Shown piece after piece: positions 57,467 to 64,000 of a stretch of 64,000 bases of DNA. Under the pieces are notes generated by a model. The model had not been told where the DNA came from. It saw nothing but the letters and a program-made list of their open reading frames with translations, and made no database searches. Numbering within the stretch: position 1 is the first letter of the stretch; each line of letters opens with the position of its first letter. The DNA is from Streptomyces achromogenes (GTDB lineage: Bacteria > Actinomycetota > Actinomycetes > Streptomycetales > Streptomycetaceae): the NCBI RefSeq assembly GCF_030816715.1, contig NZ_JAUSYH010000001.1, positions 7,068,001-7,132,000 on the forward strand, given 5' to 3'. The translations under genes and the position numbers were made by a program.

Positions 57467-57913
57467 TCAGCTGTCCGTTGCGGGGCGGGGGCGGATCTGC
57501 ATGCCGGGGCGTCGGCGGTGAACGGTGAGGTAGGACAGGCCGTCGGCACTTGCGGTGATGCGGCGGGTCGAGCCGTGGGGAAGCCAGAACAGCGCACCAC
57601 CTGTGAGGGGTTCGGTCCGGTCGCTGGTGCCGAGGATGCCGTGCCCGGCGACGATGAGCAGGAGCACGTCGAGGTCGGGCTCGGCGTGGGTCTCGACGCA
57701 CTGGTGAGCCGGCAGGTGGACAAGGTTGGCATCGAGCTGGCGGCCGGACTCGGTGAGTTTCCACACGGCACCCGCGCTCGCCGGATCGGCCCCGGCGAGG
57801 GCATGGACGTCACACAGCAGGCGCGGTGTCGGCGAGGGAGCGGACCGTGGCGAGGGCTCGGCGACCTCCGGGTCGATCGCCCCGGGGGTACCGGGAGGTG
57901 GGGTCTCAGGCAT
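57467..57913 (-). CDS. Cupin-domain protein
   Basis: A 148-residue protein from ATG at 57913, overlapping the end of the hemerythrin gene by eight bases. After a Pro-rich start, a single small beta-barrel follows: VWKLTESGRQLDANLVHLPA, HQCVETHAEPDLDVLLLIVA, GHGILGTSDRTEPLTGGALF, WLPHGSTRRITASADGLSYL. His residues in THAEPDLD and the later PHGSTR are in the positions of cupin metal ligands. It probably binds a metal or a small ligand. Co-transcribed with the hemerythrin gene. Confidence 0.8.
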   Translation of the reverse strand: MPETPPPGTPGAIDPEVAEPSPRSAPSPTPRLLCDVHALAGADPASAGAVWKLTESGRQLDANLVHLPAHQCVETHAEPDLDVLLLIVAGHGILGTSDRTEPLTGGALFWLPHGSTRRITASADGLSYLTVHRRRPGMQIRPRPATDS

Positions 57914-58634
57914 CGACGGCCGCCTTTCCGATCCGTACCCGCCAGGTCTCCGGGCCGGATTCGAGGTAGTCCCAGGTGTGGGTGCCCGGGTGGGTGGCCT
58001 CGAGCTCTCGGCGCAGGGGCTTGGGGTCGTGGTTGTTGACCAGGACGAAGCCCTCGCCGGGGCTCAGGCGGCCGTAGCGCGCGAAGACCTGCGGGTGCCG
58101 CCGATCGTGTGGGATCTCACGGACGTCCAGGACCGGCGGATGGTCGAGTTCGCCGCCCGCGAGCAGGGTCAGCACATCCATGACGAGGGCGGGCAGATCG
58201 GCACCCGGCAGCGCCGCGAGCGCGGGCAGCAGGACGGTCTCCTCGGCCGCCAGATGGACGGCCAGGACCGCCTCGATCACCTGGGCGCTCGCTGTCCCGG
58301 AGGTGGTGTCGTCAGTGGCGGCGAGCGCGTCGATGTGCGCTTCGAGGGCTGCCGCTGAGGTGCGCAGGGCGCGAACCAGCAGGCGTGTCTCGGTCGCGCC
58401 GGAGGCGGCTGCGAAGAGCGCCTGGTCGGTGGCGGCCAGATGACGGCGCAGCTCACCGGTACAGAAATCCACCAGGGCCGCGTGCACGTTCTGGGAGTCG
58501 GCGACCAATTCGGACTCACTGAAGACGGCGAGCCCGATCCTCAGCGCTTGGTGCACAGCACGGATCGCTACCTGAGCCCGGACGGCCGGGTCGGTTTCTG
58601 TCGCCTCGATATAGATCTCGGATGACGATGCCAC
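57906..58634 (-). CDS. Hemerythrin-like plus DUF2249 protein
   Basis: A 242-residue protein from GTG at 58634. The N-terminal four-helix part carries His/Glu residues of a hemerythrin-type diiron site (RRHLAATDQALF, LEAHIDALAAT, VLAVHLAAEETVLLPALAAL). The C-terminal DUF2249 domain reads PPVLDVREIPHDRRHPQVFA, YGRLSPGEGFVLVNNHDPKP, LRRELEATHPGTHTWDYLES, GPETWRVRI. Such proteins are linked to oxygen, nitric oxide or iron-sulfur stress. A ferredoxin relic and a SufR-like regulator gene lie divergently upstream. Confidence 0.85.
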   Translation of the reverse strand: MASSSEIYIEATETDPAVRAQVAIRAVHQALRIGLAVFSESELVADSQNVHAALVDFCTGELRRHLAATDQALFAAASGATETRLLVRALRTSAAALEAHIDALAATDDTTSGTASAQVIEAVLAVHLAAEETVLLPALAALPGADLPALVMDVLTLLAGGELDHPPVLDVREIPHDRRHPQVFARYGRLSPGEGFVLVNNHDPKPLRRELEATHPGTHTWDYLESGPETWRVRIGKAAVDA

Positions 58635-58670
58635 GGCGTGATGCTCCTCTCAGCCCCCACTCACGATTAT

Positions 58671-58678
58671 TACATGTA
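58671..58678. promoter_or_regulatory. AT-rich palindrome in the hemerythrin/ferredoxin divergent promoter
   Basis: TACATGTA is a perfect palindrome within the AT-rich stretch ATTATTACATGTACTATTTA, unusual in this GC-rich region, and lies midway between the hemerythrin start (58634) and the ferredoxin fragment start (58718). It could be the operator for the SufR-like regulator encoded at 58840. It is short, so this is tentative. Confidence 0.4.
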
Positions 58679-58717
58679 CTATTTAGAGAAACCTCTCGGT
58701 GGCGTGAGGAGCGCATC

Positions 58718-58834
58718 GTGACCTACGTGATCGCCGAGCCTTGCGTCGACGTGAAAGACAAGGCGCGCGTCGAAGAATGCCCCGTCGACTGCGTCTACGA
58801 GGGGCAACTGCAGTCGCAAGTCCGGGAAGGCTGA
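58718..58834 (+). pseudogene. Truncated FdxA-type ferredoxin with a lost cysteine
   Basis: GTG at 58718 behind TGAGGAGCGCATC gives VTYVIAEPCVDVKDKARVEE, CPVDCVYEGQ, then a short unrelated end and TGA. This is the very conserved start of 7Fe ferredoxins (relatives: DKACIEECPVDCIYEG), but it stops after 38 residues, before the second cluster motif. The second Cys is replaced by Arg (KARVEECPVDC). It cannot be a normal ferredoxin. It is six bases before the regulator gene and may now serve only as a translated leader. Confidence 0.75.
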
Positions 58835-58839
58835 CCACC

Positions 58840-59523
58840 ATGGACACCAGCCAGGAGCGGGCGGATCGGAAACAGCTATCCGGACGCCGCCGCGCGGTGC
58901 TCGACGCGTTGCAGGCCGCCGATGCCCCGCTGGGCGTCACCGAGGTCGCCGACCGGCTCGACGTGCATTCCAACACGGTGCGCTTCCATCTCGACGCGCT
59001 TGTGGCACAGGGTCGCGTCGAGCGGACGGTGGAGCAACCGTCGGGTCCGGGACGCCCGCGCACGGTCTACGCGCCGCAACCGGGAATGGACCGGGGTGGA
59101 ACGCGCCGTTACCGGCTGCTGGCCCGGATGCTGCTCAGCCAACTGGCTTCGACCGGGTCCGGCGCCGATGCGGCGGCCACCGACGCGGGGCGCGCCTGGG
59201 GCCGGTATCTGGTCGAGCAGGTGCCCCCCTCCCGCCGGCTGACCGCTGACGAAGCCGTCGGCCGACTGGCCGCCATGCTCGACGATCTGGGCTTCGAGCC
59301 ACAGATCGGCGATGACGGTGAGGTGCCCGGCCCCGTCCGGCTGCGGCACTGCCCCTTCCTCGAACTCGCCGAGGAGTACGGCACAATCGTCTGCCCGCTC
59401 CACCTGGGCCTGATGCAGGGCGCCCTGGCCGAAATGCGCGCCCCCGTGGAAGCCACCAGGCTCGAACCCTTCGCCGAACCCGACGCCTGCCTGGCACATC
59501 TCGCCCCCTCCACGGCCTCATAG
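58840..59523 (+). CDS. SufR-like winged-helix regulator with cysteine cluster motif
   Basis: A 227-residue protein from ATG at 58840. The N-terminal winged helix reads GRRRAVLDALQAADAPLGVT, EVADRLDVHSNTVRFHLDAL, VAQGRVERTVEQPSGPGRPR. After a helical part, RLRHCPFLELAEEYGTIVCP and LHLGLMQGALAEM carry Cys-x13-Cys with later residues as in SufR-type iron-sulfur-sensing repressors (the usual 'CPF...VC..H' motif). It probably senses iron-sulfur or redox state and controls the divergent hemerythrin genes and itself. It follows the ferredoxin relic directly. Confidence 0.75.
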   Translation: MDTSQERADRKQLSGRRRAVLDALQAADAPLGVTEVADRLDVHSNTVRFHLDALVAQGRVERTVEQPSGPGRPRTVYAPQPGMDRGGTRRYRLLARMLLSQLASTGSGADAAATDAGRAWGRYLVEQVPPSRRLTADEAVGRLAAMLDDLGFEPQIGDDGEVPGPVRLRHCPFLELAEEYGTIVCPLHLGLMQGALAEMRAPVEATRLEPFAEPDACLAHLAPSTAS

Positions 59524-59598
59524 TCCCCTCGTGTACCTGCCCCTGCACAGATACGGAACGCACCGCGGGCCCACCCGCGCCGGAAACGAGGAATCCGC

Positions 59599-59730
59599 AT
59601 GCACGTCGCCGACACCGAATCCGCGACCCGCGGCCGAGCCCCCGTGGCCGACGGCCCGACCGCCGCAACGCAGGTCGTGGCCTCGCCCCCGGAGTTCGCG
59701 TCCCGGCTGGCGGCGTGGCCGATCGCCTGA
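59599..59730 (+). CDS. Possible small protein or gene remnant (43 aa)
   Basis: ATG at 59599 follows GAGGAA at proper distance. The frame reads MHVADTESATRGRAPVADGP, TAATQVVASPPEFASRLAAW and PIA, then TGA; the same frame stays open afterwards up to the start of the next gene (ALAFPLGGDVPQLLLTDAAA). This looks like a longer gene cut by a stop, or chance. The 324-base gap between 59524 and 59847 holds nothing else that I can support. Confidence 0.35.
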   Translation: MHVADTESATRGRAPVADGPTAATQVVASPPEFASRLAAWPIA

Positions 59731-59847
59731 AGCACCGGGCCACCGTGCCCGCCGCCGGAGGCTCTGGCATTCCCGCTCGGCGGTGACGTCCCGCAGCTGC
59801 TTCTGACGGATGCCGCCGCCCCGGACACACGAGAGGGACCACACACA

Positions 59848-60282
59848 ATGAATACGACGTCGGCGGCCGTGGCAGGCGCCGTCACCTTTCTCTGGCTCGG
59901 GATGGTGCTGGCGATCTCCTTCCTGGAGGCGCCGTTGAAGTTCCGGGCCCCGGGAGTGACGATCCCGATCGGACTCGGCATCGGCCGGATGGTCTTCCGC
60001 GCGCTCAACCTCGTCGAGACCGCCCTCGCCGTCATCGTTGTCGCCGCAGTCGCCACGGCCACACCGTCCACGGCCGTCGTCACGTTCACCGCGATCACCC
60101 TGGCCGTCCTGGCCCGACAGCTCGCCGTCGTCCGCCCGCGCCTGAACAGGCGTTCCGACGCCGTACTCGCGGGCGAGGACCCCGCGCGGCACCGCTCCCG
60201 CGCCCACCTGTACTACGTAGCGCTCGAGCTTGTGAAGGTGCTGTCCCTGCTCGCGCTGGGCTGTGCGGTCCTGGCCCGGTGA
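59848..60282 (+). CDS. Small membrane protein with four helices
   Basis: A 144-residue protein from ATG at 59848. Helices: AAVAGAVTFLWLGMVLAISF, LVETALAVIVVAAVATATPS, AVVTFTAITLAVLARQLAVV and ELVKVLSLLALGCAVLAR. Between the first two is the motif LEAPLKFRAPGVTIPIGLGI, and a loop RPRLNRRSDAVLAGEDP separates the third and fourth. The pattern is that of a small uncharacterised actinobacterial membrane family. Its end overlaps the convergent reductase gene by 70 bases. Confidence 0.75.
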   Translation: MNTTSAAVAGAVTFLWLGMVLAISFLEAPLKFRAPGVTIPIGLGIGRMVFRALNLVETALAVIVVAAVATATPSTAVVTFTAITLAVLARQLAVVRPRLNRRSDAVLAGEDPARHRSRAHLYYVALELVKVLSLLALGCAVLAR

Positions 60283-61148
60283 CCGAGGACACGGGAGCGT
60301 AGTCGGTAGCGGAGGAACAGGTATGAATCCCGTCGCCGGGCGCTGATCAGGTCGGCCCATGCCGGTTGCTTCGGCAGCAGTTCGAGTCCCGTGATCAGTC
60401 CCGGGCGCGAGGTGTCGGCGCGGCCGGCGAGTACCGGGGATGTCGTGAGGAACAGTTCATCCAGCAAGCTCTCACCGAGCAGGTTGCCGATGAGGTGCGG
60501 TCCGCCCTCGGTGAGCACCGCGGTGTGTCCGTGAGCGTGGAGAACCGCGAGTACGTCGGCCATAGGAAGGACGGTCCCTTCGCCTGCGGTGAGTGTCGTG
60601 CACGCTGGCGGCAGGCGTCCCTCCAGTCGACGGGCGCCTTCCACGGTGGTAGCCACAAGCGCGCCCGATTCCAGGGCTGGGTGCTCGGTGGGGAGGTCAC
60701 CGCTCGCGGTGATCACGACCAGTTTTGGTTGGGCGAGGCGTCGCAGACTCCGCCGCAGCTCGGCGAAGGCGGGGGCGGCCTGCGGGCAGACGTGATCGGG
60801 TGTCCATTGGTGGCCCGGCGTGGCTCGGAGAGTGCCGGCCCCGATGAGTACGGCGTCGGCGCATGCGCGCAGCAGTCCCATGACGAACCGGTCCGTGGGT
60901 TCGCGCCCGCTGATCGCCGAGCCGGAGGAGGGGTATTCGGGCCCAAGAGCGACCACTCCGTCGATGGAGGTGACGAAGTTCGCGTACACACACGGCAGGG
61001 CGAAGCCCAGATCGCCGCCATAGGCAGTGGCGAGCGCCGGGGGCAGACCGAACCGGGGCTGCCCGGCTTCCTCGTACAACAACTCCAGCGGCTCCAGCAA
61101 ACCTGTCTGTGTCCCTCCTACGGGGTGCCCGGCGCTGTGTTCAGCCAT
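60213..61148 (-). CDS. RibD C-terminal-type pyrimidine/pterin reductase
   Basis: A 311-residue protein from ATG at 61148, overlapping the folE end by eight bases. Landmarks of the RibD C-terminal reductase fold: YANFVTSIDGVVALGPEYPS, RFVMGLLRACADAVLIGAGT, LRATPGHQWTPDHVCP, LVVITASGDLPTEHPA, VLTEGGPHLIGNLLGESLLD. The NADPH-dependent fold reduces a deaminated pyrimidine in riboflavin synthesis, or pterins in other members. The coupling to GTP cyclohydrolase I favours a pterin substrate (inference). The last 25 residues run past the conserved end into the convergent gene. Confidence 0.8.
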   Translation of the reverse strand: MAEHSAGHPVGGTQTGLLEPLELLYEEAGQPRFGLPPALATAYGGDLGFALPCVYANFVTSIDGVVALGPEYPSSGSAISGREPTDRFVMGLLRACADAVLIGAGTLRATPGHQWTPDHVCPQAAPAFAELRRSLRRLAQPKLVVITASGDLPTEHPALESGALVATTVEGARRLEGRLPPACTTLTAGEGTVLPMADVLAVLHAHGHTAVLTEGGPHLIGNLLGESLLDELFLTTSPVLAGRADTSRPGLITGLELLPKQPAWADLISARRRDSYLFLRYRLRSRVLGHRARTAQPSASRDSTFTSSSAT

Positions 61149-61854
61149 GGCCGGCCAGGCCCCGCTGGCCGCACAGCGTGAAGAACTCGCCTCGCAGTTG
61201 CGGATCCTCGTCGTAGGTGCCCCGCCAGTGGGTGGTGCGGGTGCTGGACTCGATCTCCCGAACGCCGCGCATCTGCGTGCACAGATGCACCGCTTCCAAG
61301 TGGACCGCGACGCCGTGGGGCAGCAGGATCTGCTGCAACGACTCGGCGAGCTGGCGGCCGATGCGCTCCTGTACCGAGAAACGGCGGGCGAACAGCCGCA
61401 CCAGCCTGGTCAGCTTGGACAGGCCGAGGATGTGCTCGTGGGCGATGTAGCCGATGTACGCCTTACCGAAGAACGGCAGAGCGTGGTGCTCACAGAGAGC
61501 GAAGAACGGGATCGGCCCTTCGACGATCTGGCTGATCCGGCAGTCCGACCCTCCGTGGCATTCGGTCTCGAAGGCGGTGACCAGCTTCTCGTCGCCCTCG
61601 TACCCGCTGGTGGCGTCGAAGAGGGCACGCAGGAAGCGGCGGGGGGTGTCCACGGTGGCCTCTGACTCGACGGCCAGGCCCAGCGCCCCGAAGATCTCAC
61701 TCATGTATCCCTCGAACCGCTGCCACTCCTCGGGGGCGATCTGCCGTGGAGACACGGCCGCCCACTCTGCCTCGTCGGTGAGGGGTACGAGCCGTTCGCC
61801 CACCATCCCCACGACGGGCGGGGGGCCATGCATCTGCGTGAATTGCTCGTTCAT
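61141..61854 (-). CDS. folE: GTP cyclohydrolase I
   Basis: A 237-residue protein; ATG at 61854 has GAGG six bases upstream. Motifs: VDTPRRFLRALFDATSGYEG, the zinc site in FFALCEHHALPFFGKAYIGY, LGLSKLTRLVRLFARRFSVQ, ERIGRQLAESLQQIL, and the second zinc Cys in HLCTQMRGVREIESSTRTTH. It converts GTP to dihydroneopterin triphosphate, the first step to folate and other pterins. It is probably a second, specialised copy, since it is coupled to a RibD-type reductase rather than to folate genes. A GATAAT -10 candidate lies upstream near 61907. Confidence 0.9.
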   Translation of the reverse strand: MNEQFTQMHGPPPVVGMVGERLVPLTDEAEWAAVSPRQIAPEEWQRFEGYMSEIFGALGLAVESEATVDTPRRFLRALFDATSGYEGDEKLVTAFETECHGGSDCRISQIVEGPIPFFALCEHHALPFFGKAYIGYIAHEHILGLSKLTRLVRLFARRFSVQERIGRQLAESLQQILLPHGVAVHLEAVHLCTQMRGVREIESSTRTTHWRGTYDEDPQLRGEFFTLCGQRGLAGHG

Positions 61855-61974
61855 ATGCGGCCTCAAGACGCAACGAACATCGTGTGAAGTCGGCTTGTTC
61901 CATTATCGCCCTGCAGGTACCGGAGTGCTGAGCGAGTTGACGTAGGCATCCTGCGGCGGCACACGAGTTGCCGG

Positions 61975-62433
61975 TCAGCGCCTCGGGCCGCTGCCGGCTG
62001 GCCCGTAGAGATCCAGCAGGCGGGTCCGGGTGGATTGAAGTCGGTTGCCGACCACGGTGGCGACACAGCGTGTGATCGACAGCCCCAGCACCGGATCCTC
62101 CTCGATCAGTGTGCGCACCGCCGCCGCGTCGAATTCCAGTGCATGTACCGGGCCATGTGCCTCTGCGCCCAGCTGCCAGGTGTGCGGCGGGACCAGCCAC
62201 GACCAGCCGAGCAGTTCACCCTGGCCGACGGCGTCGACAGTGGCCGCCCGCTGGCCGGGGACGTGCACGTCGAGAGCAACCAATCCGGTGATGACGGTCC
62301 AGAACCGGTCGGCCTTGCTGCCCTCCTCGAAGATACGGGCGCCCGCGGGGAAAGACACGTCGGTCGCGAACTGCAGCAAGCGGTCGCGGTCTTCGGGTGA
62401 GAGCAGGCTCAGCAAATTCGTCGTGGTGGCCAT
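61975..62433 (-). CDS. Cyclic-nucleotide-binding-domain protein without DNA-binding domain
   Basis: A 152-residue protein from ATG at 62433 behind ACAGGAGG. It is a single Crp-type sensor barrel: LLSLLSPEDRDRLLQFATDV, SFPAGARIFEEGSKADRFWT, VITGLVALDVHVPGQRAATV, DAVGQGELLGWSWLVPPHTW (phosphate cassette region), then one long helix ALEFDAAAVRTLIEEDPVLG. The C-terminal helix-turn-helix of Crp/Fnr regulators is absent, so it should sense a ligand and act on a protein partner. Monocistronic, upstream of folE. Confidence 0.8.
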   Translation of the reverse strand: MATTTNLLSLLSPEDRDRLLQFATDVSFPAGARIFEEGSKADRFWTVITGLVALDVHVPGQRAATVDAVGQGELLGWSWLVPPHTWQLGAEAHGPVHALEFDAAAVRTLIEEDPVLGLSITRCVATVVGNRLQSTRTRLLDLYGPAGSGPRR

Positions 62434-62661
62434 CCGGGCCCTCCTGTCTCAGATTTACTGTCTACGCCGAATTGCTTCCTGAGGAGCGGCGACCGGACTC
62501 GCTGGGAATTGCCTGCCCGACGGGGTCCCATCTCTCCAGGGACTCTGGGGTCCCGGGCGCCGTCGCGCTACCCGGTGGAGACACAGGTGGCGGTGCGGCT
62601 GTTTGGTTTCGCAGAGCCCCCTGGGGCCTGCAGGGAGAGTGGAGCTCGCTGCCCTGTGCTG

Positions 62662-63024
62662 TCAGCTCCGGAGCAGCTCGGCAAGCACCTCGGCTTTGCT
62701 GGTCTCGGGGTGTTTGGTTGCGGTGAGTAGTGTCAGGGTTCGGTCTTCGGCGAGGTCTCGCAGGTGGGCCAGGGCGTCTGCGCGTTCGGGGTCTTGGAGC
62801 TCGGTTTGGTAGCGGTGGCTGAACTCCGCGAAGCGATCGGGGTTGCGGATGTACCACTTCCGCAGCTCCAGGGAGGGTGCGACCTGTTTGCACCACTCGT
62901 CGAGGTGGGCCTTCTCCTTGGTCATGCCCCGGGGCCAGATGCGGTCGACCAGCACTCTGGTGCCGTCGGTCTGCGCCGGTGCGTCGTAGACGCGGCGGAC
63001 GTGCACCGTTCGCTTGTGTGCCAT
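62662..63024 (-). CDS. DUF488 family protein (second copy)
   Basis: A 120-residue protein from ATG at 63024. Landmarks: VHVRRVYDAPAQTDGTRVLV, DRIWPRGMTKEKAHLDEWCK, QVAPSLELRKWYIRNPDRFA, EFSHRYQTELQDPERADALA, LTLLTATKHPETSKAEVLAE. It is collinear with the 56570-56929 product but clearly diverged, so it is not a recent duplicate. No known function. The 228-base gap on its 3' side (62434-62661) shows only the promoter region of the cNMP-binding gene. Confidence 0.88.
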   Translation of the reverse strand: MAHKRTVHVRRVYDAPAQTDGTRVLVDRIWPRGMTKEKAHLDEWCKQVAPSLELRKWYIRNPDRFAEFSHRYQTELQDPERADALAHLRDLAEDRTLTLLTATKHPETSKAEVLAELLRS

Positions 63025-63058
63025 GGAGGACCTCCTGTCGAATCTCCGCTTCTCCCCA

Positions 63059-63556
63059 TCACACGTAGTAACGAGAGATGATCTCGAGCCGCGCCACTTC
63101 GTCCGGTCCCGGATAAGCCACCAGGACCGGCAGGCCGCTGGGATCTCTGCCCTCGATGAGGGTGAAGCCCTCAGCTTCTTTGGTGTCGACACGGTCGGAG
63201 CGGGCTCTGAGTACGCGCTCGCACCGCTGGAAGTCGTCGGGGCCGTCCGCCGTCCAGATCACGTAGTGCGCGCCGACGTGACCTGTCGGGTGGATGGCGT
63301 GCGAGCCCACGGCCCGTAGGTACACCTGGAAGCCGTTGTGGCTCACGAGCAGCGCGGCAGTGGCGGTGCGTACTGTGACCTCCATGTTCAGCAGCTCCCC
63401 GTAGAAGTCCGCCGAGGCGTCGTGGTCGTGGACGAACACCACGACCGAGGCCAGCCGGGGTCCGCGCGCATCCGATCTGCTACCAGTCGGCTCCGAATCC
63501 GGTGGAAGCTGCGTAGGGTGCCGGCCGGAGGAGGCCGCTTCGTGTGGGGTGGTCAT
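63059..63556 (-). CDS. VOC (glyoxalase/bleomycin-resistance fold) protein
   Basis: A 165-residue protein from ATG at 63556. After a disordered start of about 30 residues, a single VOC domain follows: LASVVVFVHDHDASADFYGE, LLNMEVTVRTATAALLVSHN, GFQVYLRAVGSHAIHPTGHV, HYVIWTADGPDDFQRCERVL, EGFTLIEGRDPSGLPVLVAY. A metal site from His in VFVHDHD and Glu in TLIEGRDP is possible. Members include lyases, dioxygenases and drug-binding proteins; the ligand here is unknown. It lies 34 bases upstream of the DUF488 gene. Confidence 0.8.
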   Translation of the reverse strand: MTTPHEAASSGRHPTQLPPDSEPTGSRSDARGPRLASVVVFVHDHDASADFYGELLNMEVTVRTATAALLVSHNGFQVYLRAVGSHAIHPTGHVGAHYVIWTADGPDDFQRCERVLRARSDRVDTKEAEGFTLIEGRDPSGLPVLVAYPGPDEVARLEIISRYYV

Positions 63557-63689
63557 GTGGACCCTTCCGCCTTCGGTCGCGATGCGAGGGCTTCTTTGTG
63601 CGGTTTCCTGGTCCGGTTTCCACGCTACCTGGACGGTGTCCTGCCTGCTGGGATGTGCAGCAGGTCCTGACGGGGTGCGGCACGGGTTC

Positions 63690-64000
63690 TCAGGCTGGCC
63701 ATGCCAGGAACCCGCCGACGATGGTGCCGTAGGCGAGGTGTGCGGTGAGTGTGACGGCGGGTGTGCTGGGCCCGTAGTTGAGCATGAGGAAGCCGGGGGG
63801 TTCGAGCAGCGCGACATGGGGGGCGCTGGTTTCGGGTTGGCCCATGCGCGGGTGGACGAGCGGCAGCAGGATGTTGACGAGCGCGGTGGTGGCGAAGAGG
63901 CCGTGGACGAGGCCGAAGACGCATCCCAGCCACCAGCTGCTGTAACCGATGGCGACGAAGACCGCGTAGTAGAGCAGGGCGAAGATCAGGCCGTTGATGA
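63690..64000 (-). CDS. Membrane protein, C-terminal part (cut by window edge)
   Basis: The frame enters from the right edge and stops at 63690. Visible segments: LIFALLYYAVFVAIGYSSWW, LGCVFGLVHGLFATTALVNI, then a loop LLPLVHPRMGQPETSAPHVA and AVTLTAHLAYGTIVGGFLAW. At least three membrane helices are seen. I do not recognise the family. The start lies outside the window. Confidence 0.7.
   Translation of the reverse strand, partial: INGLIFALLYYAVFVAIGYSSWWLGCVFGLVHGLFATTALVNILLPLVHPRMGQPETSAPHVALLEPPGFLMLNYGPSTPAVTLTAHLAYGTIVGGFLAWPA

Noticed and set aside
60370..60400. AGTTCGAGTCCC as part of a tRNA T-arm
   Set aside because: It lies within the reductase coding region and no acceptor or anticodon stems can be formed around it.

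Overview
The sequence is very GC-rich and has the codon bias of a high-GC actinomycete. DUF317 proteins, a SCO6880-type conjugation protein, LAXTG sorting and frequent GTG/TTG starts all point to Streptomyces or a close relative. Two parts can be distinguished. Positions 1 to about 45,400 are most of a conjugative element, integrated or plasmid-borne, and cut by the left window edge. Positions of about 45,400 to 64,000 are an accessory stress and metabolic region of ordinary single-copy genes.

The element is built divergently around a regulatory region at about 28.2-28.6 kb. The left arm is transcribed leftwards. It starts with a type IV secretion module: a lytic transglycosylase/NlpC-P60 wall hydrolase, a secreted SH3-like protein, a DUF6112-like pilin candidate, a VirB8-like protein, a VirB6/TrbL-like membrane protein, a SCO6880-type protein and a VirB4-type ATPase. 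It continues through a lipoprotein, small paralogues, a GT2 glycosyltransferase, DUF317 proteins, a MoxR-like ATPase with a VWA/HExxH partner, a relaxase-like protein without its histidine triad, and a series of small paralogues. The right arm runs rightwards. It carries an orphan DNA methyltransferase, DUF4913 and RelE-like proteins, a broken GNAT gene, small helical paralogues, a secreted SH3-like protein, two winged-helix regulators, an ATP-grasp/MFS/HAD cargo module, DUF317 proteins and a LAXTG surface protein. An 18-bp-stem terminator at 45,363-45,401 closes this arm.

The most interesting signal is a nearly identical inverted repeat (arms CCCCGGTT / AACCGGGG, spacer ACCGA). It lies 7-8 bases downstream of -10-like hexamers in front of three operons on both arms, and a split or degenerate version sits in the central divergent region. 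It looks like the operator of an element-wide regulon. A second pattern is that many left-arm genes have no ATG/GTG/TTG start at the proper place and instead have a good Shine-Dalgarno sequence 5-7 bases before a CTG codon. Several genes carry single-base frameshifts, inside and outside the element, so sequencing error must be excluded before calling decay.

The right-hand region contains a gluconolactonase-like protein, a FUSC permease, a frameshifted glucose-6-phosphate dehydrogenase, a cytidylate-kinase-like protein and a beta-glucuronidase/GPH transporter operon. It also has a UBP zinc finger, DUF5996, a family 5 uracil-DNA glycosylase, two DUF488 proteins, a cupin and a hemerythrin/DUF2249 protein with a decayed relative nearby. 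Further on are a truncated ferredoxin next to a SufR-like regulator, a GTP cyclohydrolase I with a RibD-type reductase, a cNMP-binding protein, a VOC protein and a partial membrane protein. No tRNA, rRNA, CRISPR array or complete insertion sequence was seen.
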